Notes: generated by a model from the sequence alone, not told the origin. Positions 40,654-48,627 are shown, counted from the first letter of the stretch. The stretch is 49,767 bases of DNA from E44-bin88 sp034419075 (GCA_034419075.1 DAOULR010000012.1:1-49767), one strand, 5' to 3'. Made by a program: numbers and translations.

Positions 40654-42204
40654 CTAGAGGGGGATGTTCCCGTGTTTCTTCTTGGGACGGGCGGTTTCCC
40701 CTTTGTTCTTTAGCGACTCCAGCGCCCTGATGAGCTTGGGCCGGGTTACCTTGGGGTCGATGACGTTATCGATATAACCCCGGGCGGCGGCTTGATAGGG
40801 ATTGGCGAAGCTCTCCTTGTACTGCGCCACCAGCTCCTGCCGGGTCTTATCGCCGTCCTTGGCCTTGGCGATGGCCTCGCGGTAGATGATATTGACCGCC
40901 CCCTCTGGCCCCATCACGGCTATTTCCGCCGTCGGCCAGGCGTAGTTGATGTCTCCGCGCAGGTGTTTTGAGCTCATCACGATGTAAGCCCCGCCGTAGG
41001 CCTTGCGCGTAATCACCGTCACCTTGGGCACGGTGGCTTCGGCGTAGGCGTAGATGAACTTGGCGCCGTGCCTAATAATTCCCCCCTGCTCCTCCTTGGG
41101 CCCGGGCATAAAGCCGGGCACGTCAACGAAGCTGACCAGGGGTATGTTAAAGGCGTCGCAGAAGCGCACGAACCTGGCCCCCTTGACCGAGGCGTTGATA
41201 TCGATAATCCCGGCCATGTGGGCCGGCTGCTGGGCGACGATGCCCACTGTCTTGCCGTTGAGTCGGGCGAAGCCCGTAATCAGGTTGGGGGCAAAGCTCT
41301 GGTGCACCTCCATAAAGTCGCCGTTGTCGACGATGCTCAATATTATCTGCTTCATATCGTAGACCTTGTTGGGCTCATCGGGGATAATGGTAAGCAGCTT
41401 CTCGTCCGTTCTTTCCGGGTCATCGCTCGGCTTTAAATCCGGCAACGGCTCCTTATAGCTCTGGGGCAGGAAGCCCAGCAGGCGCCGCACGTTCTTTAAA
41501 CAGTCGGGCTCGTTCTCCGAGATAAAGTGGGCCACCCCGCTCTTCTCGGCGTGGGTCTTGGCTCCCCCCAGCTCTTCGTGGGTGATATCAATACTTATAA
41601 CCGCCTTGACCACGTCGGGCCCGGTGATGTACATCTGGCTGGTGCCCTTGACCATGAAGACGAAATCGGTGATGGCGGGCGAATAGACGGCGCCCCCCGC
41701 CGAGGGCCCCATCACCACCGAAAGTTGTGGCACCACCCCCGAATAAAGGCTGTTACGCAGCAATATCTCGCCGACGCCGTAGAGGCTCATTACCCCTTCC
41801 TGGATGCGGGCGCCCCCCGAGTCCCATATGGCGATTATAGGCGCGCCGTTCTTGACGGCCATGTCCATTACCTTGCACACCTTTTGCGCCGATACCTCGG
41901 AGATGGTCCCCCCGAGCACGGTGAAGTCCTGGGCGTAGACAAAGACCGTCCTGCCGTCAATCTTGCCGAAACCAGTGACGACGGCGTCGCCCGGGTATTG
42001 TTTTTCGGCTAGGCCGAACTCGGTGGCGCGGTGGCTGACGAACGGGTCCAGCTCTTCGAAGCTGCCCTTGTCAAGGAGAAGGTCAAGCCTCTCCCTAGCG
42101 GTCAGCTTACCCTTGTCGTGCTGCTGCTGGATGCGCTTTTCTCCGCCCCCCGCCTTGGATTTCTTCTCCAGTTCAGACAGTTTGGCCAGCTTATCTTTCA
42201 TCAA
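40654..42204 (-). CDS. Acyl-CoA carboxyltransferase subunit (PccB/MmdA, 12S transcarboxylase family)
   Basis: 516 aa with the crotonase-like duplicated carboxyltransferase fold. GGTISEVSAQKVCKVMDMAV, WDSGGARIQEG, GPSAGGAVYSPAITDFVFMV and the C-terminal TRKAYGGAYIVMSSKHLRGD are the standard motifs. It acts on propionyl-/methylmalonyl-CoA or acetyl-CoA using carboxybiotin. Adjacent to a biotinylated pyruvate carboxyltransferase with only a 64-bp gap, which resembles a methylmalonyl-CoA:pyruvate transcarboxylase pairing (inference). First gene of the operon. Confidence 0.9.
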   Translation of the reverse strand: MMKDKLAKLSELEKKSKAGGGEKRIQQQHDKGKLTARERLDLLLDKGSFEELDPFVSHRATEFGLAEKQYPGDAVVTGFGKIDGRTVFVYAQDFTVLGGTISEVSAQKVCKVMDMAVKNGAPIIAIWDSGGARIQEGVMSLYGVGEILLRNSLYSGVVPQLSVVMGPSAGGAVYSPAITDFVFMVKGTSQMYITGPDVVKAVISIDITHEELGGAKTHAEKSGVAHFISENEPDCLKNVRRLLGFLPQSYKEPLPDLKPSDDPERTDEKLLTIIPDEPNKVYDMKQIILSIVDNGDFMEVHQSFAPNLITGFARLNGKTVGIVAQQPAHMAGIIDINASVKGARFVRFCDAFNIPLVSFVDVPGFMPGPKEEQGGIIRHGAKFIYAYAEATVPKVTVITRKAYGGAYIVMSSKHLRGDINYAWPTAEIAVMGPEGAVNIIYREAIAKAKDGDKTRQELVAQYKESFANPYQAAARGYIDNVIDPKVTRPKLIRALESLKNKGETARPKKKHGNIPL

Positions 42205-42248
42205 TCAGGGCTCCCGGTCGTGAGGAATTTGGGGTGTAATCGTCAATA

Positions 42249-42278
42249 ATCATATCATAATACAGTTCAGATAGGCAA
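42249..42278 (-). promoter_or_regulatory. Promoter of the carbon-metabolism operon
   Basis: On the minus strand TTGCCT (42278-42273), 18-bp spacer and TATGAT (42254-42249) with an upstream TGA extended -10 precede the carboxyltransferase gene by about 45 bp. Confidence 0.5.
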
Positions 42279-42305
42279 TAGCTTAGCGCATTTTTCGAGC
42301 CACCC

Positions 42306-42496
42306 CACCTTGTTTAGCGTAAGTATTGATGTCCCACCCGTCCCACCCGACAGAAGTCTTTCAAAGGGGGGCGAAGCCCTCCTTAAGAACCCCTAGGGGG
42401 AGGGGAGTGGTGCGTAACCCAGAAGGAATTCTAGAGGGAGAATCCCCTCTAAGGGTGAGTAGGGTGGGTCATAACAACATTCGATAACAAAGGTGG
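42306..42496. repeat. MITE-like dispersed repeat, copy 3 (about 190 bp)
   Basis: Left end CCACCTTGTTTAGCGTAAGT and right end with reverse complement CCACCTTTGTTATCGAATGT are inverted termini. The interior carries AAAGGGGGGCGAAGCCCTCC, AAGAACCCCTAG and GAAGGAATTCTAGAGGGAGA. Together with the two promoters it fills the 387-bp divergent gap before folP; no gene is seen there. Confidence 0.7.
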
Positions 42497-42543
42497 GGTG
42501 GTGAGTGGGAAGCCTTTAAAAGCAATGCTTAAATCTCCTTCTC

Positions 42544-42572
42544 TAGTCACCCCGCCCAAAGCGTGCTAAAAT
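42544..42572 (+). promoter_or_regulatory. Candidate promoter of folP
   Basis: TAGTCA (42544-42549), 17-bp spacer, TAAAAT (42567-42572) with extended -10 TGC. Predicted start near 42579, 13 nt before the ATG, with no good ribosome site, so a short-leader transcript is possible. Confidence 0.5.
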
Positions 42573-42591
42573 AGAAGCAGGGTTTTTTGTT

Positions 42592-43473
42592 ATGGAAAGC
42601 CAGTCTGTTTTAGCCACTACATGCGGCGAGCTGGAATTACGCTGGGGCGAGCGCACCTACGTCATGGGCATCCTCAACGTTACCCCCGATTCCTTCTCCG
42701 GTGACGGGCTGGCCGACGACGTCAAGGCGGCCGTGGCGCGAGCGAAACGGATGGCTAAAGAAGGCGCCGATATTATCGACATCGGCGGCGAGTCCACCCG
42801 ACCTAATGCCCAGTCCGTATCCGCTGAAGAGGAGCTGCGCCGCGTCATTCCCGTTATCGAAAGTCTGGCCAGCGAGCTAGCCGTACCGATGAGCATTGAC
42901 ACCACCAAGTATGAGGTAGCTTTGCGGGCGCTGGAGGCGGGGGCCAGGATGCTCAACGACCAGTGGGGCTTAAAGGGCGACCCGCGCCTGGCCGAGCTGG
43001 CCGCCGAATGGAAGGTGCCCATTGTCCTGATGAGCAACCAGCGCGACAAGGGCGGCTACGACGCCGCCTTGAAGCGCGACACCGCCGACTATGATGACCC
43101 TATCACCGAGGTAATAAAATCCCTTAAAGGGAGTCTGAAGATAGCCGCCGAGGCTGGCGTGCCCGGGGAAAACATCATAATCGACCCTGGCATCGGCTTC
43201 GGCAAGAGCTGGCAGCACGACCTGGAGATAGTCAATCGCCTGGGCGAGCTTACTGAGCTGGGCAAGCCCATACTGCTCGGGCCCTCGGGCAAGTCCTTTA
43301 TCGGCAAGGTGCTTGACCTTCCCGTGCCTGAGCGGTTGCAGGGCACCGCCGCCGCCGTGGCCATCGGCATCGCCCACGGTGCCGACATGGTGCGCGTCCA
43401 CGATGTCAAACCAATCGTCCGGGTCTGCCGCATGAGCGATGCTATCGTTCGAAGGAGGCAAATTGGCAACTGA
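42592..43473 (+). CDS. folP: Dihydropteroate synthase
   Basis: Joins para-aminobenzoate to hydroxymethyl-dihydropterin pyrophosphate. 293 aa: MGILNVTPDSFSGDGL (about 25-40) and DIIDIGGESTRPNAQ (about 60-74) are the pterin-binding signatures, followed by DPGIGFGKSWQHDLE and LLGPSGKSFIG. Complete and of normal length. Overlaps folK by 11 bp. Confidence 0.95.
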   Translation: MESQSVLATTCGELELRWGERTYVMGILNVTPDSFSGDGLADDVKAAVARAKRMAKEGADIIDIGGESTRPNAQSVSAEEELRRVIPVIESLASELAVPMSIDTTKYEVALRALEAGARMLNDQWGLKGDPRLAELAAEWKVPIVLMSNQRDKGGYDAALKRDTADYDDPITEVIKSLKGSLKIAAEAGVPGENIIIDPGIGFGKSWQHDLEIVNRLGELTELGKPILLGPSGKSFIGKVLDLPVPERLQGTAAAVAIGIAHGADMVRVHDVKPIVRVCRMSDAIVRRRQIGN

Positions 43474-43960
43474 ACCGGTAACCGTCTATCTCGGCCTGGG
43501 CTCCAATCTGGGAGACCGCCAGGCCAATCTCGACCGGGCCCTGGAGTTTCTGGGGCAGAGGCTGAGAGTAAAGAAGATTTCCTCGATATACGATTCCGAG
43601 CCGGTGGGCAACGTCGAGCAGCCCCGATTCCTTAACCTGGTCTGTGAGGTCCTCACCAACCTCTCCCCCATGGCGCTGCTGGCGCTGGGCAAGGGCATCG
43701 AGAACAAGCTGGGGCGGTGGGGAGGCCCTTCCGGTGCCCCCCGCACCATAGATATCGACGTTCTGCTCTACGGCGACGAGGTCATGGAGACACCCGAGCT
43801 GACCATACCCCACCCCCGCATGACCAAGCGCGCTTTCGTCCTCGTCCCCCTGACCGAGATCGCCCCTGACGTGAAGCACCCCGTCACCGGCCAGACCGCC
43901 AAGGAGATGCTCAAGGCGGCCAAAGAGGTACAGGGCGTCTTCAAGTGGGAGGGGGAATAG
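43463..43960 (+). CDS. folK: 2-Amino-4-hydroxy-6-hydroxymethyldihydropteridine pyrophosphokinase
   Basis: Pyrophosphorylates the pterin substrate of FolP. 165 aa from a TTG at 43463 that has AAGGAGG 6 nt upstream; a longer in-frame ATG at 43439 lacks such a site. VYLGLGSNLGDRQANLDRAL, VGNVEQPRFLNLVCEV, GAPRTIDIDVLLYGD and IPHPRMTKRAFVLVPL are the HPPK motifs, including the RTIDxDxxL metal site. Confidence 0.94.
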   Translation: MATEPVTVYLGLGSNLGDRQANLDRALEFLGQRLRVKKISSIYDSEPVGNVEQPRFLNLVCEVLTNLSPMALLALGKGIENKLGRWGGPSGAPRTIDIDVLLYGDEVMETPELTIPHPRMTKRAFVLVPLTEIAPDVKHPVTGQTAKEMLKAAKEVQGVFKWEGE

Positions 43961-44331
43961 TGTATCGCATCTCGGTGGAACAGCACTTCGACGCCGCCCA
44001 CGCTTTGAGGGGCTATAAGGGCAAGTGCGAGGCGCTGCACGGCCACCGCTTTCGGGTGGTGGTCAAGGTCGAAGCCCCCAGCCTCGATGATATCGGCCTG
44101 GCCTACGATTTCACCGAGCTGAAGAGCCACCTAAATGACGTAATTTCTCGCTTCGACCACGCTAACCTCAACGATATTCCCCCCTTCGATAAGCTGAACC
44201 CTTCTTCGGAGAATATCGCCGCCAATATATATAAAGAGTTGACATCCAGGCTGTCTGGGGATAAAATCACCCTCACCGCCGTGGAAGTCTGGGAGTCACC
44301 CCAGACCGGGGTAAGCTATAGCCCCGACTAA
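43960..44331 (+). CDS. 6-Pyruvoyltetrahydropterin synthase homologue with CExxHGH motif (QueD/PTPS-III type)
   Basis: 123 aa from a GTG overlapping the folK stop (TAGTG). Zinc ligands His14 (HFDAAHAL), His27 and His29 (HGH) are present, and the motif CEALHGH has both Cys23 of QueD-type enzymes and Glu24 of the PTPS-III type that can replace dihydroneopterin aldolase (FolB). The C-terminal VEVWESPQTGVSY carries the substrate-binding Glu. Sitting in folP-folK with no folB visible, it may act in folate synthesis; queuosine synthesis is the alternative. Confidence 0.88.
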   Translation: MYRISVEQHFDAAHALRGYKGKCEALHGHRFRVVVKVEAPSLDDIGLAYDFTELKSHLNDVISRFDHANLNDIPPFDKLNPSSENIAANIYKELTSRLSGDKITLTAVEVWESPQTGVSYSPD

Positions 44332-44349
44332 GCCACAAGGAGGCACAAA

Positions 44350-44718
44350 ATGGCTAAAGCAACACTAACCGAGGAAGTAAAGAAAATAATCGCCGAGGCC
44401 GGCCCCGCCCTCATCGCCACCTCCAGCATGAACGGCAAGTCTCATGTCCAGGTTAAGGGCTCTTTCCGCGTCGTCGATGACGGGCATCTCGTCTTCATCG
44501 ACATCGATTCCCCACGCACGCTGGCCAACCTCAGGGATAACCCTCAGCTTTCGACGCTGGTCTTCGAGCCCGAAAGCGGCAAAAGCTGCCGTATCTGGGG
44601 CAAGGCGGAGGTTCTGACCAAGGGCGAGCTTTTCGACTCGATAGCGGCTGAGCTTGCCGCCAAGATGAAGGTACGGCACATAGTTTTGATGAAGGTGGGG
44701 GAGGTGGAGATTTTTTAG
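44350..44718 (+). CDS. Pyridoxamine 5'-phosphate oxidase-like flavin-binding protein
   Basis: 122 aa with a split-barrel fold: GPALIATSSMNGKSHVQVKG, HLVFIDIDSPRTLANLRDNP and FEPESGKSCRIWGKAEVLTK are the FMN-binding strands of the PNPOx-like family. The catalytic details of true PdxH are missing, so an FMN- or F420-dependent reductase or a heme/flavin-binding role is more likely. AAGGAGG precedes the ATG at 44350, 18 bp after the PTPS gene. Confidence 0.75.
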   Translation: MAKATLTEEVKKIIAEAGPALIATSSMNGKSHVQVKGSFRVVDDGHLVFIDIDSPRTLANLRDNPQLSTLVFEPESGKSCRIWGKAEVLTKGELFDSIAAELAAKMKVRHIVLMKVGEVEIF

Positions 44719-44769
44719 GGTTTAATAAATGGTACAAAATCCTGAATAATCATGGCTTAGGGGGCTATT

Positions 44770-46155
44770 ATGGCCGTATATAGTATTCAGGAAATTGAAG
44801 TAGAAAGATTGCTATTCGACGTTAAGAATCCCCGCCACGATGTTCTAAGTGATCAAACTGAAACATTGCGCGAGATAATGATTGATCAAAAGGGTAAGCT
44901 TCTAAAGCTTGCCAAAGACATGGTAGATTCTGGCATAAATCCTTCAGAGCTCATGATTGTAATGCCTGGCGAGGAATATAGCGGTGAATTAGAAGAATAT
45001 AACGGTAAGTTAATTGTACTGGAAGGCAATAGAAGGCTTGCAGTCCTTCAATTGTTATCTGACCCAGCTATGGCAGCTTTGGGTTATGATTCGAAAGATA
45101 TTGATGAGTTTAAGTCTTACAGTAAAAAGTATAGCAATAGCCCAATAGAGAGGGTAACTTGCGCTGTTTTTGCTAAGCGTGACGAGGCCAATCATTGGAT
45201 TGAATTAAAGCACACCGGAGAGAATGAGGGTAGGGGTGTGGTGGCTTGGGGGGCCAAGGAAAAAGCTCGGTTTAATGAATTACAGGGTAAACCTTCACCT
45301 GCATTTCAGGTGTTGGAATTTGTCAAGAAGAACGCTAATCTGAATAAAGAAGATTTAGAATACTTGAAGAAACCCAATATTTCTAGTATCAAACGGCTTG
45401 TGAATGACCCTAATGTGAGAGAGGTTCTGGGGATAGATATAACTGATGGATATGTTAATACAAATTTGCCCCCGGAAGAAATAATAAATGGTCTAACAAA
45501 ACTTGTGCTGGACATTGCCACAAAGAGTAAATCTGTAGAGGACATTCGTTATAAACATGATAGGGCAGATTACGTATCTGAATTTGCTAAGGAAGATTTG
45601 CCGGATGTCAATGCTAAACCAGTTGAAACTTGGAGGCTGCAGTCACAGACTAGTCCAGTAACACCGCGCGTTGCTTCAGGCGCAGTTTCGAGTACGACAC
45701 TGGCAAAGAAGAGCGTCCCATTATCCACCAGTAGGAAGACACTTATACCATCCACTTGCGTTTTGCAGGTTAAAAATGCTCCTCGTCTTAATAAGATTTA
45801 TAGGGAATTAAAAGGTCTGGAAGTTAAAGGTTTTGAGAATGCCTGCGCTATTACATTTCGCGTTTTTCTTGAGCTCAGTGTTGAGGAGTATGCTCGAGTG
45901 AAAAATATTACATGTCACGGAAATGATAGTTTGGCGAGTAAGATTAAGAAGGTTGCTAAATATATGGAATCCAACAAGCTTTTGTCTTTCGATGAGCTTA
46001 AGCCTATCAGAGTTGCTTGTTCTGCTCCACATAACCTAGTCTCAACGAATACCTTGAATGCTTATGTTCATAATCCTAACCTCGCTCCTAAAGCGGACGA
46101 CTTGAAGCTAACCTGGGATGGCTTTGAGAAATTCTTTAAGGCCCTGTGGCCGTAA
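44770..46155 (+). CDS. ParB/Srx-like domain protein of an AT-rich two-gene island
   Basis: 461 aa. Residues 1-110 resemble a ParB N-terminal (CTPase/Srx-like) domain; LEGNRRLAVLQLL (84-96) corresponds to the GERR box. A middle helical region (about 160-260) is followed by a low-complexity Ser/Thr linker (about 285-325) and a distinct C-terminal domain (about 335-461) ending TNTLNAYVHNPNLAPKADDL and FFKALWP. I do not recognise that domain. Base composition is clearly AT-richer than all neighbours, with AAA/ATA/TTA codons, indicating transfer. It is 9 bp upstream of a DNA methyltransferase gene, so a defence or epigenetic role is inferred. Confidence 0.7.
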   Translation: MAVYSIQEIEVERLLFDVKNPRHDVLSDQTETLREIMIDQKGKLLKLAKDMVDSGINPSELMIVMPGEEYSGELEEYNGKLIVLEGNRRLAVLQLLSDPAMAALGYDSKDIDEFKSYSKKYSNSPIERVTCAVFAKRDEANHWIELKHTGENEGRGVVAWGAKEKARFNELQGKPSPAFQVLEFVKKNANLNKEDLEYLKKPNISSIKRLVNDPNVREVLGIDITDGYVNTNLPPEEIINGLTKLVLDIATKSKSVEDIRYKHDRADYVSEFAKEDLPDVNAKPVETWRLQSQTSPVTPRVASGAVSSTTLAKKSVPLSTSRKTLIPSTCVLQVKNAPRLNKIYRELKGLEVKGFENACAITFRVFLELSVEEYARVKNITCHGNDSLASKIKKVAKYMESNKLLSFDELKPIRVACSAPHNLVSTNTLNAYVHNPNLAPKADDLKLTWDGFEKFFKALWP

Positions 46156-46164
46156 CTAGGTATC

Positions 46165-47034
46165 ATGAGATATTCTACTCCTCTTAGGTATCCCGGAGGT
46201 AAGAGCAGGTTATCTAACTTCATGAGGTTGGTTTTTGAAAAGAATAACCTCATAAACGGACACTACGTAGAGCCTTACGCTGGAGGGGCAGGCATTGCCC
46301 TCCATTTATTATTCAGCGGATACGCCAGTCAAATTCACATCAATGACCTAAATAGGTCTATACATGCTTTTTGGAAGGTGGTATTAGAAGATACGGATAA
46401 CATATGCCGTCTCATCTATGATACCCCGATTGACATGGATAATTGGCTTAGACAGAAGGAAGTCCAAGAGCATCCTGAAAAACATTCGACATTGGAGCTT
46501 GGCTTTTCCACGTTCTTTTTAAATAGAACGAATAGGTCAGGTATTATTAGCGGTGGGGTAATTGGAGGTAAAAATCAAGATGGCCCTTGGAAAATGGATG
46601 TCCGCTATAATAAGACCAACCTAATTTCTAGAATAGAGAAAGTATCAAGGTTTAGCGGCGATATCACTGTTTATAACAAAGATGCTGCGGAATTCATTGC
46701 TGAGGTAGTCCCCACCCTTCCTTTACAATCAATCATTTACTTAGACCCCCCCTATTATGCTAAAGGTTGCGATTTATACGAAGACCATTACGGATTTGAT
46801 GAGCACTTAACAATATCGGGCCTAGTTGGGGATATATGTCAAAAGTGGATCATCTCATACGATGATACCCCGGAAATCAGGAACATGTACCAGCAATATC
46901 GGAATCTGCCTTATCAGCTTAGTTATAGTGCGGCTGACCGTTATAAAGGGGCCGAGATAATGTTTTTTAGTGACGACTTATTAATCCCTGATGTTGACAA
47001 TCCTGCCAAAGTAAGAGCTGTTTTTGTTTCATAG
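46165..47034 (+). CDS. D12-class (Dam-like) adenine-N6 DNA methyltransferase
   Basis: 289 aa with the order of Dam/DpnIIA enzymes: SAM-binding RYPGGKSRL (8-16) and YVEPYAGGAG (34-43), the FFLNRTNRSGI block (117-127) and catalytic DPPY at 194-197 (YLDPPYYAKG). Target specificity cannot be read from sequence. Same AT-rich composition as the gene before it, with no restriction endonuclease beside it other than the ParB-like protein. Forms a two-gene cassette between a PNPOx-like gene and a lipoprotein gene. Confidence 0.88.
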   Translation: MRYSTPLRYPGGKSRLSNFMRLVFEKNNLINGHYVEPYAGGAGIALHLLFSGYASQIHINDLNRSIHAFWKVVLEDTDNICRLIYDTPIDMDNWLRQKEVQEHPEKHSTLELGFSTFFLNRTNRSGIISGGVIGGKNQDGPWKMDVRYNKTNLISRIEKVSRFSGDITVYNKDAAEFIAEVVPTLPLQSIIYLDPPYYAKGCDLYEDHYGFDEHLTISGLVGDICQKWIISYDDTPEIRNMYQQYRNLPYQLSYSAADRYKGAEIMFFSDDLLIPDVDNPAKVRAVFVS

Positions 47035-47049
47035 TGTTACCTCCCATCC

Positions 47050-47523
47050 CTACTCCTCAATTATCATCTCCCAGTCCATCGGCGCGTCGAAGATGACCCT
47101 AATCTCAACGTCAACCGGTGTCTCCTGCCCTTCCGCTAGGGGTCTTTCTTTGGTAAGGGTCACCGTCTCCGCATCCAGGGTAAAGACCTGGTCGTAGGCA
47201 TAACTATCGGCGGCACTCCCCGTCAGTTCAATCGAGGCGTAGACCTCGAATCTGGTGTCCACCTCTCCGCTGGCCGTGATGGTGAACCGCCAGTCGCCGT
47301 TGGCGACGAATTCGAATTTCTGCATCAGGGGTGGTTCGGAAAACCACGCTGTGTTATAGGGCTCGCCTTCGGAGGCAGTCACCGCCGGCGCCAGCTCGTC
47401 GGAGCTGACGGTCAGTAGTCCGTCTTCCCAGTCAATTTTGTCCGAGCCGGTGAAAAAGTCGCAGGCGGCAGCCCCCGCCAATAGCAAGACCAGCGCCAAT
47501 ACCAGGATAATCGCCTTTTTCAT
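47050..47523 (-). CDS. Small secreted lipoprotein of unknown function
   Basis: 157 aa: signal peptide MKKAIILVLALVLLLAGAAA with lipidation Cys21. The rest is acidic and beta-rich (FEFVANGDWRFTITASGEVD), resembling a small Ig-like or jelly-roll domain. No family recognised. High-GC like the chromosome, so it marks the right boundary of the AT-rich island. Convergent with the methyltransferase. Confidence 0.65.
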   Translation of the reverse strand: MKKAIILVLALVLLLAGAAACDFFTGSDKIDWEDGLLTVSSDELAPAVTASEGEPYNTAWFSEPPLMQKFEFVANGDWRFTITASGEVDTRFEVYASIELTGSAADSYAYDQVFTLDAETVTLTKERPLAEGQETPVDVEIRVIFDAPMDWEMIIEE

Positions 47524-47536
47524 AATCGTACCTCTC

Positions 47537-47986
47537 TTAGTCTTCCTCCCGCCTATACAGCCTCCTCTTCGCTTTTAGTCGTTCTAACCCGCACTCAAAG
47601 CAGATGCCGTTGTGGCAGCAGATTACACCCCCGCAATTAGGGCAGCGCCATTTTTCGGACTCTTTTTCCAGAAATTTTTCCACCCCGTGGTCGCGGATAA
47701 ACTCCAGGTTCTCTATCATGCTCATCCGGTAGTTGGTCCGGTAGCGCTTATCTATATGCTCCAGGTTGCGGCAGGGGAAGTCGGGTCACTGGTAGCAGTA
47801 TTGCACCTGCCCCTGGCCCAAAAGCTCGCACCGCTTTTTGAGAAAGGCGCAGTTCTTGCCGCGCGGGCGGCAGCCGGCGCAGTAGGGCATTCCCACCCCC
47901 TGGCTCTTGACGTCGTGCTTCAAGGCCAGGTAGCCGCTGCAGAGCGCACAGTTCATGCCGCAGGGGGCGATGAGTAATTCTTCCAT
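47537..47986 (-). pseudogene. DUF3795-like Cys-rich protein, interrupted by in-frame UGA
   Basis: The reading frame is intact from ATG at 47986 to 47537 except for TGA at 47788-47786 (codon 67). The intact tandem copy has TGC (Cys) there, in YCYECPDFPC. Read through, the product is 149 aa, matching the neighbour's 150, with CGMNCALCSGYLA at the start and a zinc-ribbon CPNCGG...CFECG at the end. A nonsense mutation in a duplicated gene is the simplest reading; selenocysteine is a formal alternative, but no clear SECIS hairpin follows the UGA. An internal ATG at 47725 could give a 62-aa zinc-ribbon fragment. Confidence 0.7.
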
Positions 47987-48010
47987 TTCAAAGCTCCAAA
48001 AGGCCTTTCT

Positions 48011-48463
48011 TTAGTTCTCCTCCCACCGATAACGCTTCTTCCTCTTCGCTTTTAGCTTCTCCAGCCCGCACTCGAAACAGATGCCGTTGTGGCAGCAGAT
48101 TACGCCCCCGCACTCCGGGCAGCGCCACTTTTCCGCCTCTTTTTCCAGAAACTTTTCCATCCCGTGGTCGCGGATAAACTCCAGGTTCTCAATCACGCTC
48201 ATCCGGTAGTTTGTCCGGTAGCGCTTATCATGGTTCCGCAAACGGCGGCAGGGGAAGTCGGGGCACTCGTAGCAATAGTTCACCAGCCCCTTGCCCAGAA
48301 GCTCGCAATTCTTCTTCATGAAAACGCAGTTCTCCCCGCGCGGGCGGCAGCCGGCGCAGTATTTCCTCCTGATTCCCTGCTTCTTGAGGTCGTGCTGGTG
48401 CGCCAGGTAGGCGCTGCATACCGCGCAGTTCATGCCACAGGGGGCAATCAGTACTTCTTCCAT
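48011..48463 (-). CDS. DUF3795-like Cys-rich protein with C-terminal zinc ribbon
   Basis: 150 aa from ATG at 48463; an upstream in-frame ATG at 48508 adds unmatched residues and is rejected by comparison with the tandem copy. MEEVLIAPCGMNCAVCSAYL and YCAGCRPRGENC, then YCYECPDFPC, give the DUF3795 cysteine pattern, followed by a zinc ribbon CPECGG...CCHNGICFECG. About 14 cysteines suggest metal or cluster binding. Function unknown. Tandem duplicate of 47537-47986. Confidence 0.8.
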   Translation of the reverse strand: MEEVLIAPCGMNCAVCSAYLAHQHDLKKQGIRRKYCAGCRPRGENCVFMKKNCELLGKGLVNYCYECPDFPCRRLRNHDKRYRTNYRMSVIENLEFIRDHGMEKFLEKEAEKWRCPECGGVICCHNGICFECGLEKLKAKRKKRYRWEEN

Positions 48464-48535
48464 GTCTTTAGATTCTACCACATTTGAGGAAATCAATGGA
48501 TAAATCAACTTTTTTAAAATTCGTCGGTAGGGGAC

Positions 48536-48563
48536 TTGACAAAATTAAAAACTATGCTATAAT
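48536..48563 (+). promoter_or_regulatory. Consensus promoter of the DUF2089 operon
   Basis: TTGACA (48536-48541), 16-bp spacer, TATAAT (48558-48563), with a very AT-rich flank. Predicted start near 48570, giving a leader of about 58 nt with GAGGAGG before the ATG at 48628. Confidence 0.85.
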
Positions 48564-48627
48564 ATAATTAAATAAATTAATGGAAGCCTTAATAAAATTG
48601 ATATCCTGACCGAGGAGGTTAAAAAAT

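Noticed and set aside
47786..47830. Possible bacterial SECIS element at the UGA of the DUF3795 copy
   Set aside because: Only weak pairings such as CTTC/GGAG can be drawn after the UGA, with no stable stem and small loop at the expected distance, so selenocysteine is kept only as an alternative.
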